Assembly (NCBI RefSeq): GCF_002252045.1
Contig: NZ_NEFF01000006.1
Location: 1-64,000 of the forward strand
Direction: 5' to 3'
DNA length: 64,000 nt
Source of the DNA: Ignatzschineria sp. F8392
GTDB lineage: Bacteria; Pseudomonadota; Gammaproteobacteria; Cardiobacteriales; Wohlfahrtiimonadaceae
The notes under the pieces are model-generated. The model made no database searches, was not told where the DNA came from, and was given only the letters and a program-made list of their open reading frames with translations. Position 1 is the first letter of the stretch. Each line of letters starts with the position of its first letter. Below, in pieces: positions 19,975-29,015 of the stretch. A program made the position numbers and the translations under genes.

Positions 19975-22011
19975 TTAAGAAGAGCTTCTTGAGTTAGATC
20001 TATAAGCTTGTTTTTCATGGGTAGGTGTTGCCGGAAAAGCCAAACATAATTGCTGATTTTTTATCAGTTTAGTTAAATAACTTCGTCGTAATGACTCTGG
20101 CTTTCGTTTTAAAAGTTTACCAAGAGATACTAAAGTAACAAACTGATCTTCACAAAGCTGCAATATCAAGTTTTCCATAGTTTCTCTTGCTAAACGCTGC
20201 TTACTTCTAGCCTCTTCTGCTATTTCATATAACTGCTTCTTATATTCAGTGGTTAACTTCTCAACATCATCAATAATAGGGAATTCTAATTTGTCACTAC
20301 AAAACCTGCCATATGAATCTCTCGCCTGAAAACAGGACTCTAAAATTTCCGATCTACTAATTACAGAGCTATCACCATTAATTACAGAGCTGCTATCGCT
20401 AATTACAGAGCTATCACCATTAATTACAGAGCTGTTATCGCTAATTACAGAGCTAGAAATAGCTACATTACTAAAAACATCTTCTGGCTTTAAAACTTCT
20501 ATTCCACTTAAAGTATAAACAGCACCTCTCCCCCCAGTACTATTCAAAAAACCCTCTTTTACCAGATGTTGCAAATTACGGGAGATATCAACAGAATGAT
20601 TTGTACTAATTGATTGTAAACGTGTATGTGTGACAACACCTTCAATCTTAGCGATCGCTAAAGCAACCCTCTCTTCTTCATTTAATAATGTAAATTTCTC
20701 ACCGAACTGAACCATTAACTGCTGCATTGTATCTTGAGGAAACAGATCTACCATTGTTAATTCTAATAGGGTTTGATTATTAGGCTCCCTTTTTTCAAGC
20801 AAGTAAGGAGGAAGCCAATGTTGAGATTGCCAACCAGATAATATTTTAGGAACACCAGACCCTGCTTGCTCTCCAACATTGATTAATCGAAACATTTGAT
20901 GCAGTTTTCGATTACGACAATCTGACTCACCTCCTTGTAGAGCAACTTTCAAAGGAACTCTCATTAATCCTGGATTACGGAAAACAAACATATCAGGTCG
21001 TTTTACAATTAAAACAGAAGCACGATCGCTATAGTCAGCATGAACAATAGAGTTAACCAGCGCCTCTCTCAAAGCAATATGAATCGGTGTATCTTCTTGC
21101 CGAATACCATCTTTTAATGCAAATGGTATTTTTAAATCCTGAACAAGCTTAGAGTAAACTTTTCTATAAAAATCATAAAGATTCCCACTCCATGAACCAT
21201 CTGGAACAACTCTATCTATCCAGCGAGTTTCTGTTTGCGCGCGAGGCCATTCTTGATAATCAATCATATAATTAGGAAAGACCTCACTAATCACATGATG
21301 CATTCCAAACATTAGTAAACCTGCTCTTGTTAACCCCTCCTCTCCTGTTTCACGATTAATCCCATATGCACCAATGCGCCGTAAAAACTCAAGATTCCCT
21401 AAATCATTCAATTCCGCATGGGGCTTTAAGTTACTATAACGCTGTCGATAGGACTTCAATGACTCCATTGCTATGTCATCAATCCCATAGTGTACTAAAA
21501 TCTGATCATCTCGAATATCAACCTGTTCTGCCAACATTCTTTTTACAGACTCATCGTCTAGTCTATAATCACCTTCATTTTGTCTTATATATGTATTATT
21601 GAGCGGGTTATTATTTAAATAGATGGGTTGCTGTTTCCTTGAGGCTCTTGGAACTGCAATAAAGAGCAACTGCTTACCCCCAATCTCCACCTCCCGAACA
21701 TATTTATCTGACAATATATTTTTATTAACTTTTGAGCCATTATTAATGGTGTTAAAAAAATCAGATCGTGCTTGATGAATATTATCTATCCCTTGAATAT
21801 CAAACAAACCAGAAGGTAACTCTTTTACCCCAAGAATAATAATTCCACCATTAGTATTAGCAAATGCACTATAAGTTTCCCACAATGAATTAGGGACTCG
21901 CCCCTTACCATCCTTTCCTAATGCTAACTTACATTCTATATCAATGTCTTCTTGTAAATTATCAAGTCCCGCATCAATGAGTTGATCCATCTTCTGAATA
22001 ATCAAATTCAT
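19975..22011 (-). CDS. AlbA_2 (Schlafen-like) and GHKL-type ATP-binding protein, accessory gene
   Basis: This 678-residue protein begins with an AlbA_2/Schlafen-type domain (about residues 18-160; signature ECKLALG...LWETYSAFANTNGGIIILGVKE). This is followed by the HATPase_c_4 region that usually accompanies it (about 290-400; HIALREALVNSIVHADYSD and FRNPGLMRVP). A winged-helix segment lies around 450-500. Between about 516 and 550 is a five-copy 7-residue Ser-rich repeat (SSVISDN/SSVINGD), then a Lys/Arg-rich helical C-terminus. Such proteins are annotated as putative transcriptional regulators; some relatives occur in mobile or defence loci, and the role is not established here. It interrupts an otherwise housekeeping stretch between gltX and rarA, suggesting acquisition by transfer. 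Confidence 0.8.
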   Translation of the reverse strand: MNLIIQKMDQLIDAGLDNLQEDIDIECKLALGKDGKGRVPNSLWETYSAFANTNGGIIILGVKELPSGLFDIQGIDNIHQARSDFFNTINNGSKVNKNILSDKYVREVEIGGKQLLFIAVPRASRKQQPIYLNNNPLNNTYIRQNEGDYRLDDESVKRMLAEQVDIRDDQILVHYGIDDIAMESLKSYRQRYSNLKPHAELNDLGNLEFLRRIGAYGINRETGEEGLTRAGLLMFGMHHVISEVFPNYMIDYQEWPRAQTETRWIDRVVPDGSWSGNLYDFYRKVYSKLVQDLKIPFALKDGIRQEDTPIHIALREALVNSIVHADYSDRASVLIVKRPDMFVFRNPGLMRVPLKVALQGGESDCRNRKLHQMFRLINVGEQAGSGVPKILSGWQSQHWLPPYLLEKREPNNQTLLELTMVDLFPQDTMQQLMVQFGEKFTLLNEEERVALAIAKIEGVVTHTRLQSISTNHSVDISRNLQHLVKEGFLNSTGGRGAVYTLSGIEVLKPEDVFSNVAISSSVISDNSSVINGDSSVISDSSSVINGDSSVISRSEILESCFQARDSYGRFCSDKLEFPIIDDVEKLTTEYKKQLYEIAEEARSKQRLARETMENLILQLCEDQFVTLVSLGKLLKRKPESLRRSYLTKLIKNQQLCLAFPATPTHEKQAYRSNSRSSS
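20359..20463 (-). repeat. 21-bp in-frame tandem repeat, five copies
   Basis: Five units begin at 20359, 20380, 20401, 20422 and 20443, each starting AATTACAGAGCT on the plus strand. Units 1 and 3 are identical and units 2 and 4 differ at one base, so there is a 42-bp higher-order period. The repeat encodes SSVI(S/N)(D/G)(N/D/S). Confidence 0.92.
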
Positions 22012-22058
22012 ATCTACACTTCTTTCAGTTAAAGGTGATTAGTTATAAAAATAGATAG

Positions 22059-23384
22059 TTATTCCCCTTTCCTAGCCGCTTCATCTAACTGATCTAAAAA
22101 CTTGAGCTTATCACCAATTTGTCGCTCTAATCCTCGATCTGTTGGGTGATACCACCTCATCTCATCCATGCCTTCAGGGAAATAGCGTTCGCCGGCAGCA
22201 TAAGCGTTGGGCTCATCATGTGCATAACGGTAATGTTGCCCATGCCCGAGATCTGCCATCAATTTTGTTGGCGCATTACGAAGATGAAGGGGAACTGGTC
22301 GCGTCTGATCAGCTGCAACAAATTGCCTCGCTCTCTTAAAAGCCATATAACCTGCATTCGATTTTGCAGCACAGGCTAGATAGATTGCCGCTTGTGCTAA
22401 AGCAAGATCCCCTTCAGGACTTCCTAATCGCTCGTAAGTGGTTAATGCATCTGTGGCGATCTGTATCCCTCTAGGATCTGCAAGACCAACATCTTCCCAA
22501 GCAATCATCAGGATTCTTCGCCCAAGATAGCGAGGATCGACACCACCTTCCATCATCAACGAGAACCAATAGAGCGCAGCATCTGGATCAGAACCTCGAA
22601 TCGACTTATGAAGCGCGGAGATCTGATCATAGAAATAGTCGCCCCCTTTATCAAAGCGCTTCGGCTGATTCGATAAGATCCGATCAACTAAGGGGCGACC
22701 AATCTCATACAGCTCATCATTTTTAGCCACTACAAGCAGCTGTTGAAGAAGATTCAATAACCGCCGGCCATCACCGCTGGCATACTCAACTAAACGCTCT
22801 GTTGCCGCTTCATCAAGCTGATATTGCGGATAATAACGGTTTAAAGCACGCTCAATTAAACGCTTTTGCGCCTCATCATCAAGTGGCGCGAGAAGATAGA
22901 CTGATGCGCGCGACAAGAGCGCTTGATTGATTTCAAATGAGGGATTCTCTGTAGTGGCGCCAATAAAGGTGACAAGACCAGATTCTACAAAGGGGAGTAA
23001 GGCATCCTGTTGTCCCTTATTAAAACGATGAATCTCATCGATAAAGAGGATCGTTCTTCGCCCTTGAAGCTGATAGCTTTCAGCCTCTTTTATCGCTTCC
23101 CGAATCTCTTTTACCCCTGAAAAGACGGCTGAAAGGGAGATAAATGCTGCATCAAACTCTTCGGCGATCAGATTTGCTAATGTCGTCTTTCCAACGCCCG
23201 GTGGGCCCCAAAAGATCATTGAATGGGGTATTCCGCTACGGAAAGCTTCATAGAGTGGCTTTCCCTCACCTAAAAGCGCATCTTGCCCAACGACTTCCGC
23301 TAAAGTTTGTGGCCGCGCTAAATCAGCTAGAGGGGAGAATTGTAACTTTGTCTCCTCTGCTAAGTCAGAAAAGAGATCTTTCAT
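22059..23384 (-). CDS. rarA: Replication-associated recombination protein A (AAA+ ATPase)
   Basis: RarA (MgsA/WRNIP1 family) is a tetrameric AAA+ ATPase that acts at stalled replication forks. In the 441 residues, Walker A is [11 protein letters not shown] near residue 60, Walker B is [11 protein letters not shown] near 115, and sensor and arginine-finger regions follow ([18 protein letters not shown]). The C-terminal domain has the conserved [16 protein letters not shown] segment. lolA lies directly upstream on the same strand, the usual gammaproteobacterial order lolA-rarA, with about 100 bp between them. Confidence 0.96.
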   Translation of the reverse strand: MKDLFSDLAEETKLQFSPLADLARPQTLAEVVGQDALLGEGKPLYEAFRSGIPHSMIFWGPPGVGKTTLANLIAEEFDAAFISLSAVFSGVKEIREAIKEAESYQLQGRRTILFIDEIHRFNKGQQDALLPFVESGLVTFIGATTENPSFEINQALLSRASVYLLAPLDDEAQKRLIERALNRYYPQYQLDEAATERLVEYASGDGRRLLNLLQQLLVVAKNDELYEIGRPLVDRILSNQPKRFDKGGDYFYDQISALHKSIRGSDPDAALYWFSLMMEGGVDPRYLGRRILMIAWEDVGLADPRGIQIATDALTTYERLGSPEGDLALAQAAIYLACAAKSNAGYMAFKRARQFVAADQTRPVPLHLRNAPTKLMADLGHGQHYRYAHDEPNAYAAGERYFPEGMDEMRWYHPTDRGLERQIGDKLKFLDQLDEAARKGE

Positions 23385-23410
23385 CTATCTTATTCCATCC
23401 CATTACATTT

Positions 23411-23470
23411 TATGATATTTCATAACGCTTCATGATACTTCATGGCACTTAATGACATTCATTGGTGCAC
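23411..23470. repeat. Degenerate 10-bp tandem repeat between lolA and rarA
   Basis: Six consecutive 10-bp units (TATGATATTT, CATAACGCTT, CATGATACTT, CATGGCACTT, AATGACATTC, ATTGGTGCAC) fit the consensus CATGAYACTT. They fill most of the lolA-rarA spacer. Confidence 0.65.
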
Positions 23471-23487
23471 TTTTGAATAGGCCTCTC

Positions 23488-24174
23488 TTACTTCGTCTCA
23501 TCGATCACATCGACATCAGCAGGAATTGTGAAATCGAAGCGAGAAGCGGGGATCTCTCTATTTTCTTGAACACGTTTCATCACAAAAGAGATCTTTTGAC
23601 CCGTAACATCCTCCACATTGAAGGAGTAGATTTTACGATTTGCAAAGATGACCTGAATATCTTTCACCTCTAAGTCAGAATGCCCCATTTTAGGAGTTAA
23701 GAGATACTCTCGGCGATCTCTCACTGTCTTAATATCAAAATATTGATCCAAAGGATCAGAACTCAAGAGGATCTGCAAGACAGGATTATTGAGCACTTCA
23801 GAGAGAGGCTTAATAATTACCTGCATTAAATCGACATCGTAAAACCAAAATTTTTTGCCATTACTAATTAAAATTTGTTGATAAGGCTTTTGGTAATCGA
23901 AGAGAAATTTAGGGGATGATGTTTGCGCTTTTTGATCCTTTTTCGAGGATAATTGTTGCTCTTTTTCTGTTAATGCCCGATTATTTTTCTCAACGATCAA
24001 TTCACCGATAGTTGTATCAACACGATCTTTAGTGATAATCTCTTGTGTGAAATTGGCCTCGAGCGTCTCTAGATCCTGAAAATAATCGACTATAAACTTC
24101 TGATTTGCCAAAGTTATTGTTGGGGATAGAAGAAGACTCAAGGGAAGAATCCATTGTAAAAGTCGTTTTGTCAT
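23488..24174 (-). CDS. lolA: Outer-membrane lipoprotein carrier protein LolA
   Basis: LolA ferries lipoproteins through the periplasm from LolCDE to LolB. The 228 residues start with a signal peptide (MTKRLLQWILPLSLLL, cleavage expected after LANA-like TLANQ). The typical FTQEI strand and the YDVDLMQVIIKPL region follow. Between about residues 66 and 90 there is a Lys/Gln/Ser-rich insertion (EKEQQLSSKKDQKAQTSS) just before the conserved PKFLFDYQKPY segment, which most LolA proteins lack. Position upstream of rarA supports the call. Confidence 0.9.
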   Translation of the reverse strand: MTKRLLQWILPLSLLLSPTITLANQKFIVDYFQDLETLEANFTQEIITKDRVDTTIGELIVEKNNRALTEKEQQLSSKKDQKAQTSSPKFLFDYQKPYQQILISNGKKFWFYDVDLMQVIIKPLSEVLNNPVLQILLSSDPLDQYFDIKTVRDRREYLLTPKMGHSDLEVKDIQVIFANRKIYSFNVEDVTGQKISFVMKRVQENREIPASRFDFTIPADVDVIDETK

Positions 24175-24543
24175 CGCTGATTGCCTCAGGTTAATTTTGC
24201 AAAGTTTTAGATCACTGAATTATAACAGATTGCCCTTTACTATAGAATGTATCCTCATTGGCATACTGTTTGATCCATCATTATCGAGGATCATCGTGCG
24301 CTTTAGTGCTTATCAATGCTCTAAACGCACATTTTAGAAATACCAACCCTAATGGAGAAGTATCTTCATATCGCTATTGGTATCCTCTTTGGTTCCTATT
24401 TGGATACTCTCTAGAAATTTTTGAGATAACCGTTAGAGATACTTCTTAGAGATATTTTTCGATTAGGGTATTGAGACAGAAGCCTTCTACTAGAAGGAGA
24501 ATTGATTGAAAAATCGTTATTTTAGATATAGGAGTTACCCCTA
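24175..24543. other. Spacer between lolA and gltS
   Basis: This divergent spacer of about 370 bp has no credible gene. A 63-codon frame on the plus strand lacks a ribosome binding site and any recognisable pattern. Imperfectly repeated GGTATCCTCTTTGG/GGTTCCTATTTGG words occur at 24380-24410. Promoters of lolA and gltS must lie here, but none could be assigned. Confidence 0.4.
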
Positions 24544-25812
24544 ATGATCAGCTCAAACATGATTTCGTTTGATGTGTACGCTACGATCGTCATTGCTTGT
24601 TTAACCTTGCTTCTTGGTCGTGTTGTCGTCGCAAAAATCCCCCTCCTCGATCGTTTTACAATTCCAAGCCCTGTTGCTGGTGGATTGATTATTGCATTTA
24701 CGATCTTAATCTTAAAAACTGTCTTCGACTTTGAAATCAAGTTCGATACAGCATTACAAACGCCATTAATGTTGATGTTCTTTGCAACAATCGGTCTTAA
24801 TGCAAACTTCAAAAGCCTCCTCTCAGGGGGTGTCTCTCTCTTAATCTTCCTCTTTGTCGTAATCATCTTCCTCTTAATTCAAAGTGGTGTTGGTATCGGC
24901 TTAGCAAAAGCACTGGGTATTGATCCACTGATGGGGCTTCTCGCCGGTTCTGTAACATTAGCAGGTGGCCATGGAACAGGCGCCGCTTGGGGCGAAGTAT
25001 TCTCTAAAGAATATGGCTTTACCAATGCAACAGAGATTGCAATGGCCTGTGCGACCTTTGGCCTTGTCTTAGGAGGCTTAGTCGGTGGTCCTGTAGCGCG
25101 CATGCTCCTTCGTAAACGCCAAATGAATCTTGATACAACCATTATGGGGAAAGATCAAGATAAGGAAGCATCTGATGATATCACTGCATTTGAGCAGCCT
25201 CGCGCAAGTCGTCGTATTACTTCAAATGCATTGATTGAGACCATCACCATGATTCTTATCTCAATCACTTTAGGAACGATCATCTCTGATGCGCTCAACG
25301 GCACGAAATTTGCACTTCCTACCTTCGTTTGCGTCCTCTTCGTGGGTGTGATTATCAATAACATTCTCTCACTAATCAGTGATCAAATTATCTTTGAGCG
25401 CTCGGTCTCTATCGTTGGAAACGTCAGCCTCTCTCTCTTCCTTGCTATGGCATTGATGAGTCTTAAATTGTGGGAGCTTAAATCGCTTGCGATTCCAATG
25501 ATCATTATCCTTGCGGTACAAGCGATTATCATGGCGCTTTATGCAATCTTCATCACCTACAATGTAATGGGTCGCGGTTTAGATGGAGCTGTTTTTGCAG
25601 CAGGTCACTGTGGATTTGGTCTTGGGGCAACGCCTACAGCTATTGCTAATATGCAAGCGGTGACAGAGCGTTTTGGCCCTTCAACAAAAGCCTTCTTAGT
25701 AGTACCGATGGTAGGGGCATTCTTTATCGATATCGTCAATGCGATTGTCATTAAACTCTATCTTATGACACCACTCTTCCCACAAGTTGCCTCTGCAACT
25801 GTCGGTAGCTAA
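24544..25812 (+). CDS. gltS: Sodium/glutamate symporter (ESS family)
   Basis: GltS imports glutamate with Na+ across the inner membrane. The 422 residues form two related halves of about five helices each. Each half has the family's glycine-rich re-entrant motif (GLLAGSVTLAGGHGTGAAWG near residue 137 and GHCGFGLGATPTAIANMQ near 356). A charged cytoplasmic loop (about 195-220) joins them. TAGGAG lies ten bases upstream of the ATG. It is a single-gene unit ending at a terminator. Confidence 0.95.
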   Translation: MISSNMISFDVYATIVIACLTLLLGRVVVAKIPLLDRFTIPSPVAGGLIIAFTILILKTVFDFEIKFDTALQTPLMLMFFATIGLNANFKSLLSGGVSLLIFLFVVIIFLLIQSGVGIGLAKALGIDPLMGLLAGSVTLAGGHGTGAAWGEVFSKEYGFTNATEIAMACATFGLVLGGLVGGPVARMLLRKRQMNLDTTIMGKDQDKEASDDITAFEQPRASRRITSNALIETITMILISITLGTIISDALNGTKFALPTFVCVLFVGVIINNILSLISDQIIFERSVSIVGNVSLSLFLAMALMSLKLWELKSLAIPMIIILAVQAIIMALYAIFITYNVMGRGLDGAVFAAGHCGFGLGATPTAIANMQAVTERFGPSTKAFLVVPMVGAFFIDIVNAIVIKLYLMTPLFPQVASATVGS

Positions 25813-25902
25813 TCGATAGAACGCTAACGTGTTGAAATGTTAATAGAGATAAGAGATTAACAAAACTCACAAAACCGATCGCTAAAGGGCAATCAGCAAG
25901 AA

Positions 25903-25967
25903 AAAGAGCTATAGATTAATGGAGAGCTTCAAATTTGAAATCACTCTCTGTTGCTATAGCTCTTTTC
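25903..25967 (+). terminator. Rho-independent terminator of gltS
   Basis: AAGAGCTATAG (from 25903) pairs with CTATAGCTCTT (to 25964), with a second inner GAGAG/CTCTC pairing. The hairpin ends in TTTTCTCTTTTC. Confidence 0.8.
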
Positions 25968-26057
25968 TCTTTTCTCTTTTCGTCTTATCGTATTGTCATT
26001 ATAGATATTGATAGCTAGCTAGATAAGATATCGTCAGTCATGAAAAAGAGGTTCTCT

Positions 26058-26732
26058 CTAAGATTGAATCTCCAAAATCGATAAGAGCTCTTCAAAATGA
26101 TCGATCACATAGGTAGGATTCTCTTCTGAAATGAGCCGTCCAAAGTTATAACCATAAGTGAGACCAACTGTTGCAACACCTGCCTCTTTTGCCGACTCAA
26201 TATCATTGCGGGAGTCTCCTACAAAAAGAAGCTCTTCGCGGTAAAGCCCAAAAACCCCCAATGTCTGATAGATCGGTGCCGGATGCGGCTTTCTGGCAGT
26301 GACATCATCGGCGCCTAAAACAAGGTCAAAAAGTGATGTTAAAGAGAGATCTTTCAACAACTGTGGTAAAAAACGTGATGGCTTATTAGTAATCATCGCT
26401 AAACGATAGCCCTGCTCTTTCAATGTGGTTAATGTCACACGCACGCCGGGATAGAGTTCACTTCCCTTCTTTAAGACATCAGCATAAAAGCGATTAAAGA
26501 GATCATACGCCTCATCAAATTGCGAAAGAGCAGATTCTCCCCCGGCATCTTTAAGCGCGTTCTCCACTAAATTAATAGCGCCATTTCCAATCCAGACCGA
26601 GACTTTCTCAAATCCGGCAACAGGATACTCTAAAGTCTTCAACATCAGATCAATCGCTTCTGTTAAGCCTTTAGCACTATTAATCAATGTTCCATCAAGA
26701 TCAAATGCTACCGCGCTAATTTTTCTACTCAT
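26058..26732 (-). CDS. gph: Phosphoglycolate phosphatase (HAD family)
   Basis: Gph dephosphorylates 2-phosphoglycolate, which arises in DNA repair. The 224 residues show all HAD motifs: FDLDGTLINS (nucleophile D10 and acid D12), the Ser/Thr motif in AMITNKPS, the Lys in TARKPHPAPI, and VGDSRNDIESAKEAG. The alpha-helical cap inserted after the first motif is of subclass I. AAGGGG precedes the ATG. Related HADs with other sugar-phosphate substrates cannot be excluded. Confidence 0.88.
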   Translation of the reverse strand: MSRKISAVAFDLDGTLINSAKGLTEAIDLMLKTLEYPVAGFEKVSVWIGNGAINLVENALKDAGGESALSQFDEAYDLFNRFYADVLKKGSELYPGVRVTLTTLKEQGYRLAMITNKPSRFLPQLLKDLSLTSLFDLVLGADDVTARKPHPAPIYQTLGVFGLYREELLFVGDSRNDIESAKEAGVATVGLTYGYNFGRLISEENPTYVIDHFEELLSILEIQS

Positions 26733-27038
26733 CTTATCCCCTTATAACAATTTACTGATCCTCAACAAGCTCGCTCCATATGAGTTCACTCCACTATTAT
26801 AGCGATTTCTCAATGAAACGCTTTGAGATCATGATCGAGGCAAAAGCGCTATTAAAATAGCAAAATAACTCAACAAGATTACTAAAAAATCATCAAGATA
26901 GTGCTTATCCCCCTCAATATTCACTTAACACCTCGATTTTTAACTCCTATTTAGGTATATTGCCTCAGTGCCGAATCGACAGTTGCGCATCATATCGCAC
27001 CGATTCAACCGATAAAATATTATTTGGGAGAGAATACA
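26733..27038. other. Divergent spacer between gph and the YjdM-like gene
   Basis: This spacer of about 306 bp contains no open frame of note. AT-rich words such as TAAAATATTA lie just upstream of the YjdM-like gene and could act as its -10 region. Nothing else recognisable was seen. Confidence 0.4.
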
Positions 27039-27377
27039 ATGCATAATTTACCCCCTTGCCCAGAGTGTCAGATGACACATACCTATACCGATACAGAGTT
27101 CTACTTCTGCCCCGACTGTGGTCACGAGTGGCCAGTAAATGCCGAGGTGGTTGAAGAGGAGCAAAAACCGGTAACACGCGATGCTCATGGAACACCACTT
27201 CAAGATGGCGATTCGGTGACCGTTATCAAAGATCTCAAAGTTCGTGGCTCTTCAATGGTCGTTAAGCAAGGAACGATGATCAAAGATATCCGTATTATCG
27301 ATGGTGATCACGATATCGACTGTAAAGTCAACGGTACGAGCTTACAGCTAAAATCAGAGTTTATGAAAAAAGCATAA
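27039..27377 (+). CDS. yjdM: YjdM/PhnA-type zinc ribbon protein
   Basis: The 112-residue protein begins with a rubredoxin-like zinc ribbon (CPEC at about 6-9 and CPDC at about 27-30). This is followed by the conserved PhnA domain (RDAHGTPLQDGDSVTVIKDL, then GSSMVVKQGTMIKDIRI). The family was once called PhnA from its place near phosphonate genes in Escherichia coli, but its molecular role is not firmly known. The ATG at 27039 follows GGGAGAGAA. No phosphonate genes are nearby. Confidence 0.9.
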   Translation: MHNLPPCPECQMTHTYTDTEFYFCPDCGHEWPVNAEVVEEEQKPVTRDAHGTPLQDGDSVTVIKDLKVRGSSMVVKQGTMIKDIRIIDGDHDIDCKVNGTSLQLKSEFMKKA

Positions 27378-27718
27378 TTGTCACTTATCAAAAAAAGTGG
27401 CAACGAAGAAGAGTACTACAGATAGTGCTCTTTTTTTATACCTATCGAAGAAAGAGATAAAAACCCCAAAATATTAAATTATAATGATTTGCAGTATAGG
27501 GATATGGAAATATAAAAATGTAGAGATATATTAATATCCTTTTCTTAATATTATCACTTCATTATCAAAGACCTACTTAACAAAAAAACTCAAATCCTCG
27601 ATAAAAAGGGCGTTAACACTGAAGATAAAGTGAATTTAGATTGTACTTTCAGGCGAGATATCCTACTATGAAATAGTATACTTTTTACTCAACTTTCCAC
27701 AATACTAAGGAGAATGCT
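27378..27718. other. Spacer before the alcohol dehydrogenase gene
   Basis: After the YjdM terminator (27408-27437) this AT-rich spacer holds only the presumed promoter region of the dehydrogenase gene. The words TTGTAC (27641-27646) and GAAATAGTATAC (27670-27681) could be promoter elements, but the spacing is not convincing. Confidence 0.4.
27408..27437 (+). terminator. Rho-independent terminator of the YjdM-like gene
   Basis: AAGAGTACTA (27408-27417) and TAGTGCTCTT (27422-27431) pair with one G-U around a 4-base loop and run into seven T. Confidence 0.85.
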
Positions 27719-28804
27719 ATGTCAGAAAGTATGAAAGCTATGGTCTATTATGGTGAAAATGATCTTCGTTTTGAAGAGCGCCCTATTCCCAAAATTTTAG
27801 CCCCCACAGATGCTATTGTAAAACTTACAAAGACAACGATCTGCGGCACTGACCTTGGTATTATGAAGGGTAAAAATCCTGAAATTGAGGCGACAGCTAA
27901 AGAGCGTGATGGCGAATTTAATGGCCGTATTTTAGGGCATGAAGGTATCGGCATCATCGAAGAAGTTGGTAGCGCTGTTAAGAACTTCAAAAAAGGGGAT
28001 AAAGTGATTATCTCCTGTGTCAGCCGCTGCGGTACTTGTGAAAACTGTCAAAAACAGCTCAATGCACACTGCTTAAATGAAGGTGGTTGGATTATGGGAT
28101 ATATGATCGATGGCACACAAGCAGAATATGTCCGTACTCCCTTTGCTGATACCTCCCTCTACCATCTTCCTAAAGAGTTAAGTGAAGATGTTGCGGTTCT
28201 TCTCTCTGATGCACTTCCAACCTCCCATGAAATTGGCGTTCAGTATGGGGATGTCAAACCGGGTGATACCGTTGCTATTGTTGGTGCCGGCCCGATCGGT
28301 ATGGCAGCACTCTTAACCGCACAACTCTACTCGCCAAGTAAGATCATCGTTGCCGATACTGATCAGAATCGATTAGAGATGGCGCTCGAAATGGGGGCTA
28401 CCGATGTTGTCAACTCAGCGACTGAAGATCCGATCGAAAAGATCCTCTCCCTCACGAATGGACGCGGCGTTGATTGTGCAATTGAAGCTGTAGGGATTCC
28501 TGCAACATGGGATGTTTGTCAACATGTGGTTAAAGAGGGAGGCAATATTGCAAACGTCGGTGTGCATGGTCAACCTGTCAGCTTTGCGCTTGAAAAACTC
28601 TGGATTAAAAATTTGAAAATCACAACTGGACTTGTCAATGCAAACACCACCGACATGTTGTTAAAAACCTGCTGCTCCGGAAAGCTCCCTCTTGAAAAGA
28701 TGATTACGCATCACTTTAAGTTCGATGATCTTGAACACGCCTATAAAGTCTTCAAAAATGCTGCTGATGAAAAAGCAATGAAGGTGATTATTGACTATCA
28801 GTAG
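27719..28804 (+). CDS. Zinc-dependent alcohol dehydrogenase (MDR superfamily)
   Basis: This 361-residue medium-chain dehydrogenase has both zinc sites. The catalytic site includes CGTDLG near residue 41 and GHEGIG near 78. The structural zinc loop is CGTCENCQKQLNAHC near 104-118. The Rossmann fold has GAGPIGMAA near 195 and a following acidic residue (VADTDQNR) that favours NAD+. It resembles secondary alcohol dehydrogenases; the exact substrate cannot be read from the sequence. AAGGAG lies seven bases upstream of the ATG. It is monocistronic with its own terminator. Confidence 0.9.
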   Translation: MSESMKAMVYYGENDLRFEERPIPKILAPTDAIVKLTKTTICGTDLGIMKGKNPEIEATAKERDGEFNGRILGHEGIGIIEEVGSAVKNFKKGDKVIISCVSRCGTCENCQKQLNAHCLNEGGWIMGYMIDGTQAEYVRTPFADTSLYHLPKELSEDVAVLLSDALPTSHEIGVQYGDVKPGDTVAIVGAGPIGMAALLTAQLYSPSKIIVADTDQNRLEMALEMGATDVVNSATEDPIEKILSLTNGRGVDCAIEAVGIPATWDVCQHVVKEGGNIANVGVHGQPVSFALEKLWIKNLKITTGLVNANTTDMLLKTCCSGKLPLEKMITHHFKFDDLEHAYKVFKNAADEKAMKVIIDYQ

Positions 28805-28913
28805 CTCCACGACACATCAATATACCTAAATATAAAATATGGAAAGAGATGATATCGTATGATATGGTATTAATGATATAAAAAGATATAAAAATATCCT
28901 ACTAAACCATCAG

Positions 28914-28968
28914 GCCCCTTAAATAATCTTACAAACATACAAAAAGATCTTTAAGGGGCTCTTTTTTT
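28914..28968 (+). terminator. Rho-independent terminator of the alcohol dehydrogenase gene
   Basis: GCCCCTTAA (28914-28922) pairs with TTAAGGGGC (28951-28959), followed by TCTTTTTTT. The outer stem closes on an inner AATCTT/AAGATC pairing. Confidence 0.88.
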
Positions 28969-29015
28969 GACTCGATAAAAAGATCGAGAGAGAAAAATAA
29001 GAGACAAAGATATCA

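Noticed and set aside
24258..24449. Possible small protein of 63 residues upstream of gltS
   Set aside because: It has no ribosome binding site, no recognisable pattern, and lies in a promoter-bearing spacer.
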